Below the pieces are notes generated by a model. That model had not been told where the DNA came from, did not search any database, and was given only the letters and a program-made list of their open reading frames with translations. The position numbers and the translations under genes are program-made. Source: CAYSCZ01 sp051155775 (GTDB lineage Bacteria; Bacteroidota; Bacteroidia; Cytophagales; Cyclobacteriaceae). Taken from it: a stretch of DNA of 64,000 nucleotides. The DNA is taken from assembly GCA_051155775.1 (NCBI GenBank), contig DAXETV010000014.1, positions 124,001 to 188,000 on the forward strand, written 5' to 3'. This document shows, one piece after another, positions 37,899 to 45,766 of this stretch (position 1 is the stretch's first letter; each line of letters opens with the position of its first letter).

Positions 37899-38348
37899 TC
37901 ATTTATCTGCTCTTATGGCATCATTAGCTACAATAACCAGCTTCGATAACATTCTATTGATTTGTTTTTCACAATCCGGCATCATAAATCTTCTTTTCAT
38001 TAAGGTGGGGTCAACAAAGCCGATATAGGTATCCCCGGATTCACTCCACACAATCATTTTATAGGGCATATCTAGCGCAGAGGTTCTTTCACATTGTATG
38101 ATGTCAGGTATTACATCATTATCTTCAAAGTAAATAACATAGGTCGGTGGTATTTCTATATCGTCCTTTAAAAACAATGCTTTCTGGTCAATGATTTTTA
38201 CGTTCTCAAATTTTCTATTCTTTAGAACCCCCTTTAATTTTTCAACAGTTTCTTCACTCGATAGAGGACTCCTGTAGATGTTCATCTCCTGGGCATATCC
38301 GCTGAAATACATCAGAAACAGCATAAGAAGAGCAGTAAAAGTCCTCAT
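37899..38348 (-). CDS. DUF302 domain-containing secreted protein
   Basis: A 149-residue protein with a signal peptide (about 1-19, cleavage GYAQ) followed by a DUF302 domain: SSEETVEKLKGVLKNRKF, a central YVIYFEDND strand, ALDMPYKMIVWSESGDTYIGFVDP, which is the most characteristic block. DUF302 proteins are small periplasmic proteins of unknown function. It is separated from the next minus-strand gene by about 120 nt. Confidence 0.82.
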   Translation of the reverse strand: MRTFTALLMLFLMYFSGYAQEMNIYRSPLSSEETVEKLKGVLKNRKFENVKIIDQKALFLKDDIEIPPTYVIYFEDNDVIPDIIQCERTSALDMPYKMIVWSESGDTYIGFVDPTLMKRRFMMPDCEKQINRMLSKLVIVANDAIRADK

Positions 38349-38823
38349 TAAAAATTTTTGATTTAAAAGTAAGTAAAATATTTAGACTAATGTAGCTATC
38401 GCAAATATTGAAAAATCTCACTAAAAATTTGCATAAATTCAATTTTCGCAGAGAAAGAGCATCGATATATATTATTCCAGTACTGGTTTTTTTGGTTTAA
38501 CTACAACTTCCTTATTATCTCAAAAAGAGTTAATTAGTAATAACTTTATTGTATTTAAATTTATATTTTTATTTAATAAAAATACCTTTGGTATAATTAA
38601 TTTAACACCATATAGGTATAGCCTGTATAATTTGATGCACTACTTGTTTAATTTTTCAGAAAGACCTGGCATCTATTGAAATGAATAATAGAATGAAAGA
38701 ATACTCTGGGAACAATTTAGGTAACGATCAAATGTGTCTAATTGAAAAAATACTATAAATGGAAATATTAATAATTTTAAGTTTTTCTAAATAATTACAA
38801 TAAATAAGGGATATCTTCTTACC
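38349..38823 (+). promoter_or_regulatory. 475-nt AT-rich intergenic region upstream of siaBC
   Basis: No gene longer than 25 codons is present. The region separates the DUF302 gene from siaB (divergent). It holds a 21-nt AT-only palindrome at 38564-38584 (10-bp arms around one T) that overlaps TACCTTTG at 38583-38590, an exact -7 consensus. No TTG lies at normal spacing before it. A start there would give a leader of about 230 nt before the siaB ATG. Confidence 0.35.
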
Positions 38824-39381
38824 ATGGATTATCTAAAAAGCTATAAGAATATTTATGATCAAAACATCTTATTGATGTATAAAGGTGAGCTGACGTTTGA
38901 TCTGGTTACTGCTATTATTACTGCACTGGAAGAGAGACTGGATGAAATAGAAGAGGAAAGGAAAGTAAAAAAGAAGTTTTACAATGTCACAACAGAGTTG
39001 ATACAAAACCTATATTATCATCTCGATGAAGTAAATACAGATGAGAGTGCGATTAATGCCTATGATGCAAAAGCTGCGTTGGTTTTAGTTGCCGCAAGGA
39101 AAAGGTACTATAGTTTGCAAACTGGGAACTTTGTACCAACAGATAAAACAGAAAAACTGCGGAAAAGGCTAGATATGATTAATGATACTCCAACTGACCA
39201 GCTGCGGGCGCTTTACCGAGAGGTACTGAATAATGAGGAGATGTCTGAAAAAGGTACTGCAGGATTAGGTTTTATCGATATTGCAAGGAAAACCGGCGGT
39301 CAAAAACTTAACTATAAATTGCAAGAAATCTCGGATAATGTTTCTTATTTTACGTTCCAAGTAAAATTGCCAAGGGTCTAA
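38824..39381 (+). CDS. siaB: SiaB-family protein kinase (DUF6272)
   Basis: A 185-residue protein of the SiaB family, a GHKL-fold kinase. The N-box is visible as ELIQNLYYH (Glu58, Asn62) and the glycine-rich lid as GTAGLGFIDIARKTGG near residue 145. In Pseudomonas aeruginosa SiaB phosphorylates the small protein SiaC, and a PP2C phosphatase, SiaA, reverses this; unphosphorylated SiaC activates the diguanylate cyclase SiaD. Here the SiaC partner follows 18 nt later, but no phosphatase or diguanylate cyclase is in the window. The family call is good; the downstream effect is unknown. Confidence 0.82.
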   Translation: MDYLKSYKNIYDQNILLMYKGELTFDLVTAIITALEERLDEIEEERKVKKKFYNVTTELIQNLYYHLDEVNTDESAINAYDAKAALVLVAARKRYYSLQTGNFVPTDKTEKLRKRLDMINDTPTDQLRALYREVLNNEEMSEKGTAGLGFIDIARKTGGQKLNYKLQEISDNVSYFTFQVKLPRV

Positions 39382-39399
39382 ATTATTTGGATAGAAATA

Positions 39400-39777
39400 A
39401 TGGAAAAAATTTTTATAGAACCAACGAAAGTAACGCCACTAATCAATTTTGATCCGGATGAAGGATTATTGGAGCTGAAAGGGAGATCAAGCCCGGAGAA
39501 TGCTGTCCAGTTTTACTCCAAGTTACTAGACAATCTTGATAAATATGATTCAAAAGATAGCCTGGTAGCCAATATTGCTTTCGAATATTTTAATACCAGT
39601 TCATCAAAATGTTTGTTTGATGTCTTTAAAAGACTAAGTAAGCTATCAGATGAAGGGAAGGATATAGTGATTAATTGGTATTATGAGGAAGGTGATGACG
39701 ATATGATGGAGGCAGGAGAAGATTATAGTGATTTGTTGGACCTTGATTTTAATTTTATGGAGTTGGAGGATGAATAA
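39400..39777 (+). CDS. siaC: SiaC-family regulatory phosphoprotein (DUF1987)
   Basis: A 125-residue protein with the SiaC pattern: an N-terminal EPTKVTPLINFDPDEGLLELKGRSSPENAVQFY block, and EYFNTSSSKCLFDVFKRL around residues 63-80, which aligns with the region containing the phosphorylated threonine of P. aeruginosa SiaC. The C-terminus is strongly acidic. It should be the substrate of the SiaB kinase encoded just upstream, and its phosphorylation state should control binding to an output protein not identified here. Confidence 0.84.
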   Translation: MEKIFIEPTKVTPLINFDPDEGLLELKGRSSPENAVQFYSKLLDNLDKYDSKDSLVANIAFEYFNTSSSKCLFDVFKRLSKLSDEGKDIVINWYYEEGDDDMMEAGEDYSDLLDLDFNFMELEDE

Positions 39778-39802
39778 TCCCTGAACTAGTAAATCACTCG
39801 GC

Positions 39803-40336
39803 ATGAACAAGATGAGGGAACTATATCATGAGGAGAAGAAGAATTTAGATGAATTCAAAGAGAAGATCAGCGACAGAAAGATTTACAAAGAAGATCTCAA
39901 TGCATTTGCCGATTCTTATGAAGAACTTGTTGCTCAAGCCCGGGTAATAACAAGAGTTAGCGACAGACTTCAAAAAAAGCTGGATACCGCCAACATTCAA
40001 ATAAAAGAACAAAACGAAGAAATAACAGAAAAAAATGTTCAATTGGAAAAAACAATTGAACAACTGATGAAAGCAAGGGTAGGTAAAAAAGCATCAACAA
40101 TAATGCTGTTCCTGGCTATATTCTTGTTTGTGACAGAAGAATATTTTATGGGACCTGTTATCGAATCGTTCATCTCTATCCCATATCTTGATTTAGTTAT
40201 CAAAGGATTAATTGCTTTCTCCTTAAAGTTTGTTGAATCAGGCCTGGAAACATACTTCATGAAGCAAGAACAAAATAAAATATTGAAAGAGGAAAAGAAT
40301 TCAGAAGTAGCTTATAATCCCGCCCTGGTTAATTAG
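39803..40336 (+). CDS. Coiled-coil membrane protein of unknown function in the sia locus
   Basis: A 177-residue protein. Residues 1-95 are highly charged and helical with a clear coiled coil (SDRLQKKLDTANIQIKEQNEEITEKNVQLEKTIEQL). Two hydrophobic helices follow at about 99-118 and 126-145, ending with a short charged tail, so both ends should be cytoplasmic. The coiled-coil pattern resembles linker segments in front of output domains in Bacteroidota signalling proteins, but no output domain is attached. It is 26 nt after siaC and probably co-transcribed; a role as membrane partner or sensor of the SiaB/SiaC switch is an inference. Confidence 0.72.
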   Translation: MNKMRELYHEEKKNLDEFKEKISDRKIYKEDLNAFADSYEELVAQARVITRVSDRLQKKLDTANIQIKEQNEEITEKNVQLEKTIEQLMKARVGKKASTIMLFLAIFLFVTEEYFMGPVIESFISIPYLDLVIKGLIAFSLKFVESGLETYFMKQEQNKILKEEKNSEVAYNPALVN

Positions 40337-40385
40337 TTATTCAATAAAAAAAACAATAATATTATTTCGTTACTGTTCAGTAGAT

Positions 40386-40967
40386 ATGCCAAGGCTACTA
40401 TTATCGATTATCGTATTTTTTTCATTAGCCATTAATTGTTATAGCCAATCCACAAAAGCAACCAACTTGAAAAATATTGACATGGCTACAGAATATATGA
40501 CCAATGGGGAATTTAATAAAGCAGACAGTCTTTTCAGGCTTGTACTACAAAACATGAAGGTATTGCCTTCTAATATTGCTTTCTATTTTGGCAAAAACTC
40601 TTACTACTTGGGAAAATACAAACAAAGTATTGACTGGACTACAAAATACCTGGCGCTAAAAGGAACCAAAGGAAGGTTTTTCCAGGAAGCGAATACCATA
40701 CTCGATAAAGCAAAAAATGGACTAAATGCACAGGCTGAAGTGGATGCAAAAGTGGTGAGGGAAAAAATTAATCAAAACAGATTTGATTGCCACGAAAATT
40801 CATTTGTTAAATGTCCGGTATGTGATGGGTCGGGCGTTGTGATTTTCAAAGGTGCGTTCGAAAATATCTATAAAGTTTGCCCCTACTCAGGACAAGATGG
40901 ATACCTTACATGTGAGGAATATAATTTATACCTTTTAGGTGAGTTAGAACCTGACCTGAATGACTAA
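40386..40967 (+). CDS. Secreted TPR-like protein with a DnaJ-type cysteine motif
   Basis: A 193-residue protein with signal peptide (about 1-20, NCYSQ). Residues 25-115 form TPR-like helices (TEYMTNGEFNKADSLFRL and SYYLGKYKQSIDWTTKYL). Near the end is CPVCDGSG, the half-motif of a DnaJ zinc finger, with further cysteines in KVCPYSGQDGYLTC that could supply the other metal ligands. A Cys-rich zinc site in an exported protein is unusual. The gene overlaps the next one by 8 nt and belongs to the sia gene run. Function unknown. Confidence 0.65.
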   Translation: MPRLLLSIIVFFSLAINCYSQSTKATNLKNIDMATEYMTNGEFNKADSLFRLVLQNMKVLPSNIAFYFGKNSYYLGKYKQSIDWTTKYLALKGTKGRFFQEANTILDKAKNGLNAQAEVDAKVVREKINQNRFDCHENSFVKCPVCDGSGVVIFKGAFENIYKVCPYSGQDGYLTCEEYNLYLLGELEPDLND

Positions 40968-41454
40968 ATCCAAACCCCATCTACCATGGTTAACCTTCCA
41001 TTTCATGATGGTGAACTTCCTATTACTTCTTACCTATTTATATATACAATTAATTCTAACTTTTGAAATTTTTATATTTTCAGTCGTTGGCTTATTACTT
41101 TCCTTTTTAATTATAGTACACATCCTGGGTATTGTCCACATATTATCACGCATCATAAGCAATACATTGGTTGTGTTTCTTGATGCGCATTCCATCACGG
41201 TTCAAAAATTATTGATACCATACAGAATAAACTATCCCTGGAAAGCGCTTAAAGGATTTACTACTTCGCGAAGGTTCAATTTTAACATTATCGTTTTTTA
41301 TCCGGTTAAGGAAGCACCATTCATAATCTCACAGGTATCTGTTTGGGATTTTCAACAGTTTCAATATCAGTTAAAAAACTATCCAATTGAATATTTAGGC
41401 CGGGAGAAATACAAGTATAGTCGCCTCTTATCAAGTATTTTCGGAAAAAATTAA
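40960..41454 (+). CDS. Two-helix membrane protein with possible PH-like domain
   Basis: A 164-residue protein with two hydrophobic helices close together (about residues 13-35 and 36-65), followed by a beta-rich C-terminal region (VVFLDAHSITVQKLLIPYRINYPWKALKGF) similar in style to bacterial PH-like domains that follow paired helices. It overlaps the upstream TPR-like gene by 8 nt, and its TAA stop overlaps the stop of the convergent nspC gene. Function unknown. Confidence 0.6.
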   Translation: MTKSKPHLPWLTFHFMMVNFLLLLTYLYIQLILTFEIFIFSVVGLLLSFLIIVHILGIVHILSRIISNTLVVFLDAHSITVQKLLIPYRINYPWKALKGFTTSRRFNFNIIVFYPVKEAPFIISQVSVWDFQQFQYQLKNYPIEYLGREKYKYSRLLSSIFGKN

Positions 41455-42584
41455 GACAATCGATGTTTAAAATCATCAAAATTAAAAACTCTAATTAATT
41501 TAAAAGTACCATCTTTCTTTATTTTACCAATGGATGGATGGGTGACCCCATTGAACATAGAAGTTTTAACCATGGTGTAATGCATCATATCTTCGAAAAT
41601 TATTCTATCGCCTATTCCAAGTTCTTTTTCGAAATAAAAGTCATTCATGAAATCTCCTGCCAGACAACTCACACCGCCAATATTATATTTATATTTTCCC
41701 TGTGTTAAGGAAGCCCCCATAATGTTCGGTTTATATGGCATCTCCAGACAATCCGGCATATGACAGGTAAATGAAATATCACAGATTGCAGTTTTGGTTC
41801 CGCCATTATCCACAATATCCAGAATTGTAGATACCAAATAACCTGTTTTCCATGCTATCGCTGAGCCAGGCTCCATAAATAGCTTGATGCCATGTTTATC
41901 TCTAAAAGATTTTAATAATCTGACCAGATGGTCATAATCATAAGAATGATCAGTAATGTTGTGCCCCCCACCAATATTTATCCATTTCAGATGTTTGAGA
42001 TACTTACCAAATTTCCATTCAAAACTTTCAAGTACTTGTGCAAGACTGTACGAATTACTTTCGCAAAGCACGTGAAAATGAAAACCTTCTACGTGCTCAG
42101 GGAGATATTCCAATTGTGCCACACCCAATCTCGAAGTTGGAGCGGAAGGGTTGTATAAATCCACATCAACATCAGACCAACCAGGGTTCACTCTTAATCC
42201 GATCGAGATATTACAGTTTGTATTTTTAATACTTGGTAAAAACTTTTTGTACTGGTCAATAGAGTTGAAAATGATATGACTTGAACAGGCTAATATTTCT
42301 TTGAAATCTTTTTCTGAAAATGCAACGCTATAGGTGTGGGCTTTAAAACCAAATTCATTGTATACTAATAATGCTTCATTTAAAGAAGAAGCTGTAGCCC
42401 CATTTAAATACTTTTTAATCAACGGAAAAGATTCCCATAAAGCAAAAGCTTTGAGCGCCATCAGGATATCTATATCAGCATCTTTACCCAGCTTATTTAG
42501 TAACTTAAGATTGTCGATGAGCTTTTCTTCTTCAAGCACGAAGCATGGAGAGGATATTGATTCCAATAAATTACTATTATTCAT
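41451..42584 (-). CDS. nspC: Carboxynorspermidine/carboxyspermidine decarboxylase
   Basis: A 377-residue PLP-dependent decarboxylase of the alanine-racemase-fold group. The PLP lysine lies in DILMALKAFALW near the N-terminus, and the later conserved blocks include WINIGGGH, FMEPGSAIAW and VRVNPGW-like GLRVNPGWSD. It converts carboxy(nor)spermidine to (nor)spermidine, the last step of the polyamine pathway common in Bacteroidota. The stop codon of the synthase gene upstream overlaps its ATG (TGATG), so an in-frame TTG one codon earlier was not used. The two genes together form a complete two-step module. Confidence 0.93.
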   Translation of the reverse strand: MNNSNLLESISSPCFVLEEEKLIDNLKLLNKLGKDADIDILMALKAFALWESFPLIKKYLNGATASSLNEALLVYNEFGFKAHTYSVAFSEKDFKEILACSSHIIFNSIDQYKKFLPSIKNTNCNISIGLRVNPGWSDVDVDLYNPSAPTSRLGVAQLEYLPEHVEGFHFHVLCESNSYSLAQVLESFEWKFGKYLKHLKWINIGGGHNITDHSYDYDHLVRLLKSFRDKHGIKLFMEPGSAIAWKTGYLVSTILDIVDNGGTKTAICDISFTCHMPDCLEMPYKPNIMGASLTQGKYKYNIGGVSCLAGDFMNDFYFEKELGIGDRIIFEDMMHYTMVKTSMFNGVTHPSIGKIKKDGTFKLIRVFNFDDFKHRLS

Positions 42585-43789
42585 CAATCCATCTGCAGGT
42601 CAATGTTGATCATCTCATTCCAGGGTAATCCATAATTACTCATTTCTTTTAAAAATGGATCAGGGTCAAACGCTTCCACATTGATGGTTCCTTTTTTATT
42701 CCAGTAGCCTTGTAATAACATGGAAGCACCCACCATCGCCGGTACTCCTGTTGTGAATGATACAGCTTGTGAATTTGTATCTTGAAAAGCGGCCTGGTGA
42801 CTACAATTATTGTATAAGTAATACGTCTTATTCTTCCCATCTTTTATACCACTAATCCTGCATCCAATGGAAGTCTCTCCTTTGTAGTTTTCTGCCAGGC
42901 TTCCCGGATTGGGGAGTACCTGCTTTAAAAACTCTAATGGAACAATTTTTTGTCCCTGAAAATTGACAGGCACTATGCTGTCCATGCCAATATTATGGAT
43001 GACCCTCAGGTGCGTTAAATATGAGTCACTAAAAGTCATCCAAAACCTTGCCCTTATTATGGAGGGGAAATTTTTTACGAGCGATTCCAGCTCCTCATGG
43101 TAGATTAAGTATGATCTTCTGGTGCCGATATTTGGATAGTCCAGGTCACGAGAAATCTCGTGTGGAGCTGTCTCAATCCAATGACCATTATGGAAATATT
43201 TACCTTTTTGGGTAACCTCCCTTATATTTATTTCCGGATTAAAATTTGTTGCAAATGGATGGCCATGGTCTCCAGCATTACAATCAACAATGTCTAAATA
43301 ATTAATCTCATCAAAATGATGTTTAGCAGCATAAGCACAAAACACTCCTGTCACACCAGGATCAAAACCACAGCCCAATATGGCAGTTAATCCGGCGTTT
43401 TTAAACCTTTCATGATACGCCCACTGCCATTTGTATTCAAACCTGGCTTCATCCTTTGGTTCATAGTTGGCCGTATCCAAATAATGAGTATTTGTATCAA
43501 GGCAAGCTTGCATGATAGATAAATCCTGATAAGGTAGTGCTACATTGATCACTAGATCAGGTTTTAATCTGGTTAGTAAATCTTTGACCTCACGTACATG
43601 ATCTGCGTCTAATGAAAATGTAAATATTTCAGTACCATATTTATTTTTAACCTCTTTGGCTATATCCTGGCATTTTGATAAAGTTCTACTTGCCAAATAG
43701 ATATGTTGGAATAAATCACTTTTTTGAGCGCATTTATGAGCCACTACTTTTCCTACACCACCAGCACCAACTATTAATACTTTTGACAT
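42584..43789 (-). CDS. Carboxynorspermidine synthase (saccharopine dehydrogenase family)
   Basis: A 401-residue NADPH-dependent enzyme of the Lys1/saccharopine dehydrogenase family. The Rossmann motif VGAGGVGKV is at residues 7-15, and GCGFDPGVTGVFCAYA is the typical family block. It condenses aspartate semialdehyde with putrescine or diaminopropane to carboxyspermidine or carboxynorspermidine, which NspC then decarboxylates. Neighbouring and overlapping the decarboxylase gene makes the role firm; the choice between spermidine and norspermidine depends on the diamine pool. Confidence 0.93.
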   Translation of the reverse strand: MSKVLIVGAGGVGKVVAHKCAQKSDLFQHIYLASRTLSKCQDIAKEVKNKYGTEIFTFSLDADHVREVKDLLTRLKPDLVINVALPYQDLSIMQACLDTNTHYLDTANYEPKDEARFEYKWQWAYHERFKNAGLTAILGCGFDPGVTGVFCAYAAKHHFDEINYLDIVDCNAGDHGHPFATNFNPEINIREVTQKGKYFHNGHWIETAPHEISRDLDYPNIGTRRSYLIYHEELESLVKNFPSIIRARFWMTFSDSYLTHLRVIHNIGMDSIVPVNFQGQKIVPLEFLKQVLPNPGSLAENYKGETSIGCRISGIKDGKNKTYYLYNNCSHQAAFQDTNSQAVSFTTGVPAMVGASMLLQGYWNKKGTINVEAFDPDPFLKEMSNYGLPWNEMINIDLQMD

Positions 43790-43930
43790 TTTTAGATAAG
43801 GTAATTTTATGAATAATTATGTCTAATCAATATGAACTCGATATTATAAAAATGTAAAAACATTATCTAAGCTCTTTGCTTTTCTTTTTTAAAACAAAGT
43901 TTTTTTATATTTCAAGTTAAAATTGAAGAT

Positions 43931-44548
43931 ATGAGGAACACTATTACAATGGTTTTATTGGTTTTAGTAGTTGCTGGGTGCCAATTACAGAAGGATATGA
44001 TTATTGATTCGGACTACAGCTACAATGGAAGGTTCAAAAAATATAAAACGTTCGATTTTTTCAGAGAAGTAAATGAATCCGATTCTTCCAGGTTTAATGC
44101 AAAACTAGAAGATGCACTTGTTAACCGGCTAGAAGCTCAGGGGTATAAAAGAAAAGAGAAAAGACCGGATCTCTTAATTGGCTACAAGATTTATTATTCC
44201 GATCTTAAATTCAAAGGATATTATCAACCAGAATTGGATATTTGGGTAAAAAATACAGGCGGAAAAGTTGTAGATGAAATAGATACACTAGAAAGTGAAA
44301 GAGAACTTTCGAGAGAAGAAAAAAGAAATATAAGAAGCGAAAACTATGAAGGATATTTTAATGAAATGAAAAACGGAATGCTTCTTATTAACTTCTTTGA
44401 TCGTAGGAAAGAAGAAACCGTATGGCAAGGCTATGCTTCCGGTATATTCTACTTCGATGACCGGCATGGATATAATAATTTCAAAAAACCCGCATCAAGG
44501 ATACTGGATGAATTTAGAGTTGTCGCAGAAGGATATATTTTAAACTAA
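43931..44548 (+). CDS. DUF4136 domain-containing lipoprotein
   Basis: A 205-residue lipoprotein: signal peptide and lipobox VVAGC (Cys at about residue 17), then a DUF4136 domain (DYSYNGRFKKYKTFDFF to the C-terminal RILDEFRV). DUF4136 proteins are envelope lipoproteins of unknown role. A strongly charged insert (ESERELSREEKRNIRSE) lies in the middle. It stands alone between divergent and co-directional neighbours with gaps over 100 nt. Confidence 0.83.
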   Translation: MRNTITMVLLVLVVAGCQLQKDMIIDSDYSYNGRFKKYKTFDFFREVNESDSSRFNAKLEDALVNRLEAQGYKRKEKRPDLLIGYKIYYSDLKFKGYYQPELDIWVKNTGGKVVDEIDTLESERELSREEKRNIRSENYEGYFNEMKNGMLLINFFDRRKEETVWQGYASGIFYFDDRHGYNNFKKPASRILDEFRVVAEGYILN

Positions 44549-44662
44549 ATTTTATATGGTGATTCGTTAAATCTTAAAATTTAATTCATCGCTTAGTTCA
44601 GCCTGTCAATAATTAAGTTTAGTAGCTTAGTGCGCTCAGAAGGTTGATTTAACGATCATTAT

Positions 44663-45589
44663 ATGTATAAAATACGCTTTCTTTTATGTAAGTACGGTTT
44701 AGTGCTGGTAATGATGTGGGTCGCTACTTCTGAAATAATGAGTCAAACCCCCAACGACTCAATAAAAAAATTTCAAAAAAGAAAAAAACTGGTCACTTAT
44801 GGTAGTATAGGGTTATATGCTGCAAATCTTGGTGGATTATATGCCCTGTGGTATAAAGACGTTATTGATACTACTCGGTTCCAGTTTTTCGATGACTCCG
44901 GGGATTGGCTTCAAATGGATAAGTTCAGACATCTGGCCGGTGGTCAGTATTTATCACTACAAAGCATATATGCGCTTCGTTGGGCTGGTGTAAAGGACAA
45001 AAAAGCAATATGGTGGGGTGGTCTTTTAGGCTGGACTATGATGACTCCTGTGGAGATCTATGATGGCTTTGACTCAGAATCTGGTTTCTCTTTACCCGAC
45101 CTTGCTTTTAACACCATTGGCTCTCTGAGTGCTGTTTTGCAGGAACTTTATTTCAGGGATCAAATTTTACTTTGGAAATATTCATATAATGATTCTGGCA
45201 TAGCTCATTACAGACCTGAACTTTTGGGAGAAACATTGCCTCAGAAAATGTTCAGAGACCTGAATGGCCAGACTTACTGGTTATCCATAAACATTAAGAA
45301 GACTACCAAGCTGAATGTTCCGCCATGGTTAAACATCGCAATCGGCCATAGCGCTGATGGCCTGTTGGGAGGAAGCTTCAATCCTGAATTTAATGATGAC
45401 GGTTTAAAATTACCAGAACTAAAAAGGGTTAGAGAATGGTATGTAAGTTTTGATGTTGATCTAAGTAAGATCAAAACCAATTCCAAATTGTTAAAAACTG
45501 CACTTAACTTTCTGAATGTAATCAAAATCCCTGCCCCAGCAATCGAAGTAAAAGATGGTAATGTTCGGTTTATACCAATCTATTTTTAA
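44663..45589 (+). CDS. DUF2279 domain-containing protein (YfiM-like)
   Basis: A 308-residue exported protein: signal peptide about 1-27, then the DUF2279 block (DKFRHLAGGQYLSLQSIYALRW, LLGWTMMTPVEIYDGF, SLPDLAFNTIGS), which contains hydrophobic helices, and a C-terminal beta-rich part. Members of this family are predicted envelope proteins; function not established. The start ATG was chosen because the hydrophobic leader begins just after it. Confidence 0.82.
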   Translation: MYKIRFLLCKYGLVLVMMWVATSEIMSQTPNDSIKKFQKRKKLVTYGSIGLYAANLGGLYALWYKDVIDTTRFQFFDDSGDWLQMDKFRHLAGGQYLSLQSIYALRWAGVKDKKAIWWGGLLGWTMMTPVEIYDGFDSESGFSLPDLAFNTIGSLSAVLQELYFRDQILLWKYSYNDSGIAHYRPELLGETLPQKMFRDLNGQTYWLSINIKKTTKLNVPPWLNIAIGHSADGLLGGSFNPEFNDDGLKLPELKRVREWYVSFDVDLSKIKTNSKLLKTALNFLNVIKIPAPAIEVKDGNVRFIPIYF

Positions 45590-45598
45590 TCATCAAGA

Positions 45599-45700
45599 TC
45601 AACCGCCATACAGCAAACCCAACAAAATAATTATCAAAATCGTCAGAAAAGCTAACTTGCTGATATCTTTATTTTCACTTTTTTTCGTGGTCTCAGACAT
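45599..45700 (-). CDS. Possible 33-residue membrane peptide
   Basis: An ATG-started frame of 33 codons on the minus strand, just past the end of the DUF2279 gene: polar N-terminus (MSETTKKSENKDISK), one hydrophobic helix (LAFLTILIIILLGLLYGG). Composition is that of a tail-anchored small membrane protein. It precedes no obvious partner on its strand. The evidence is only the hydrophobic pattern and a good start, so it may be chance. Confidence 0.35.
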   Translation of the reverse strand: MSETTKKSENKDISKLAFLTILIIILLGLLYGG

Positions 45701-45766
45701 GTTAATTTATGCTATTACATCTAAAGGACAATAAAAAGGGACGATTAGTTGGAACCAAATGAGAGA

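Noticed and set aside
38681..38758. 25-codon ATG frame before siaB
   Set aside because: Too short, polar without pattern, and no conservation evidence; probably chance.
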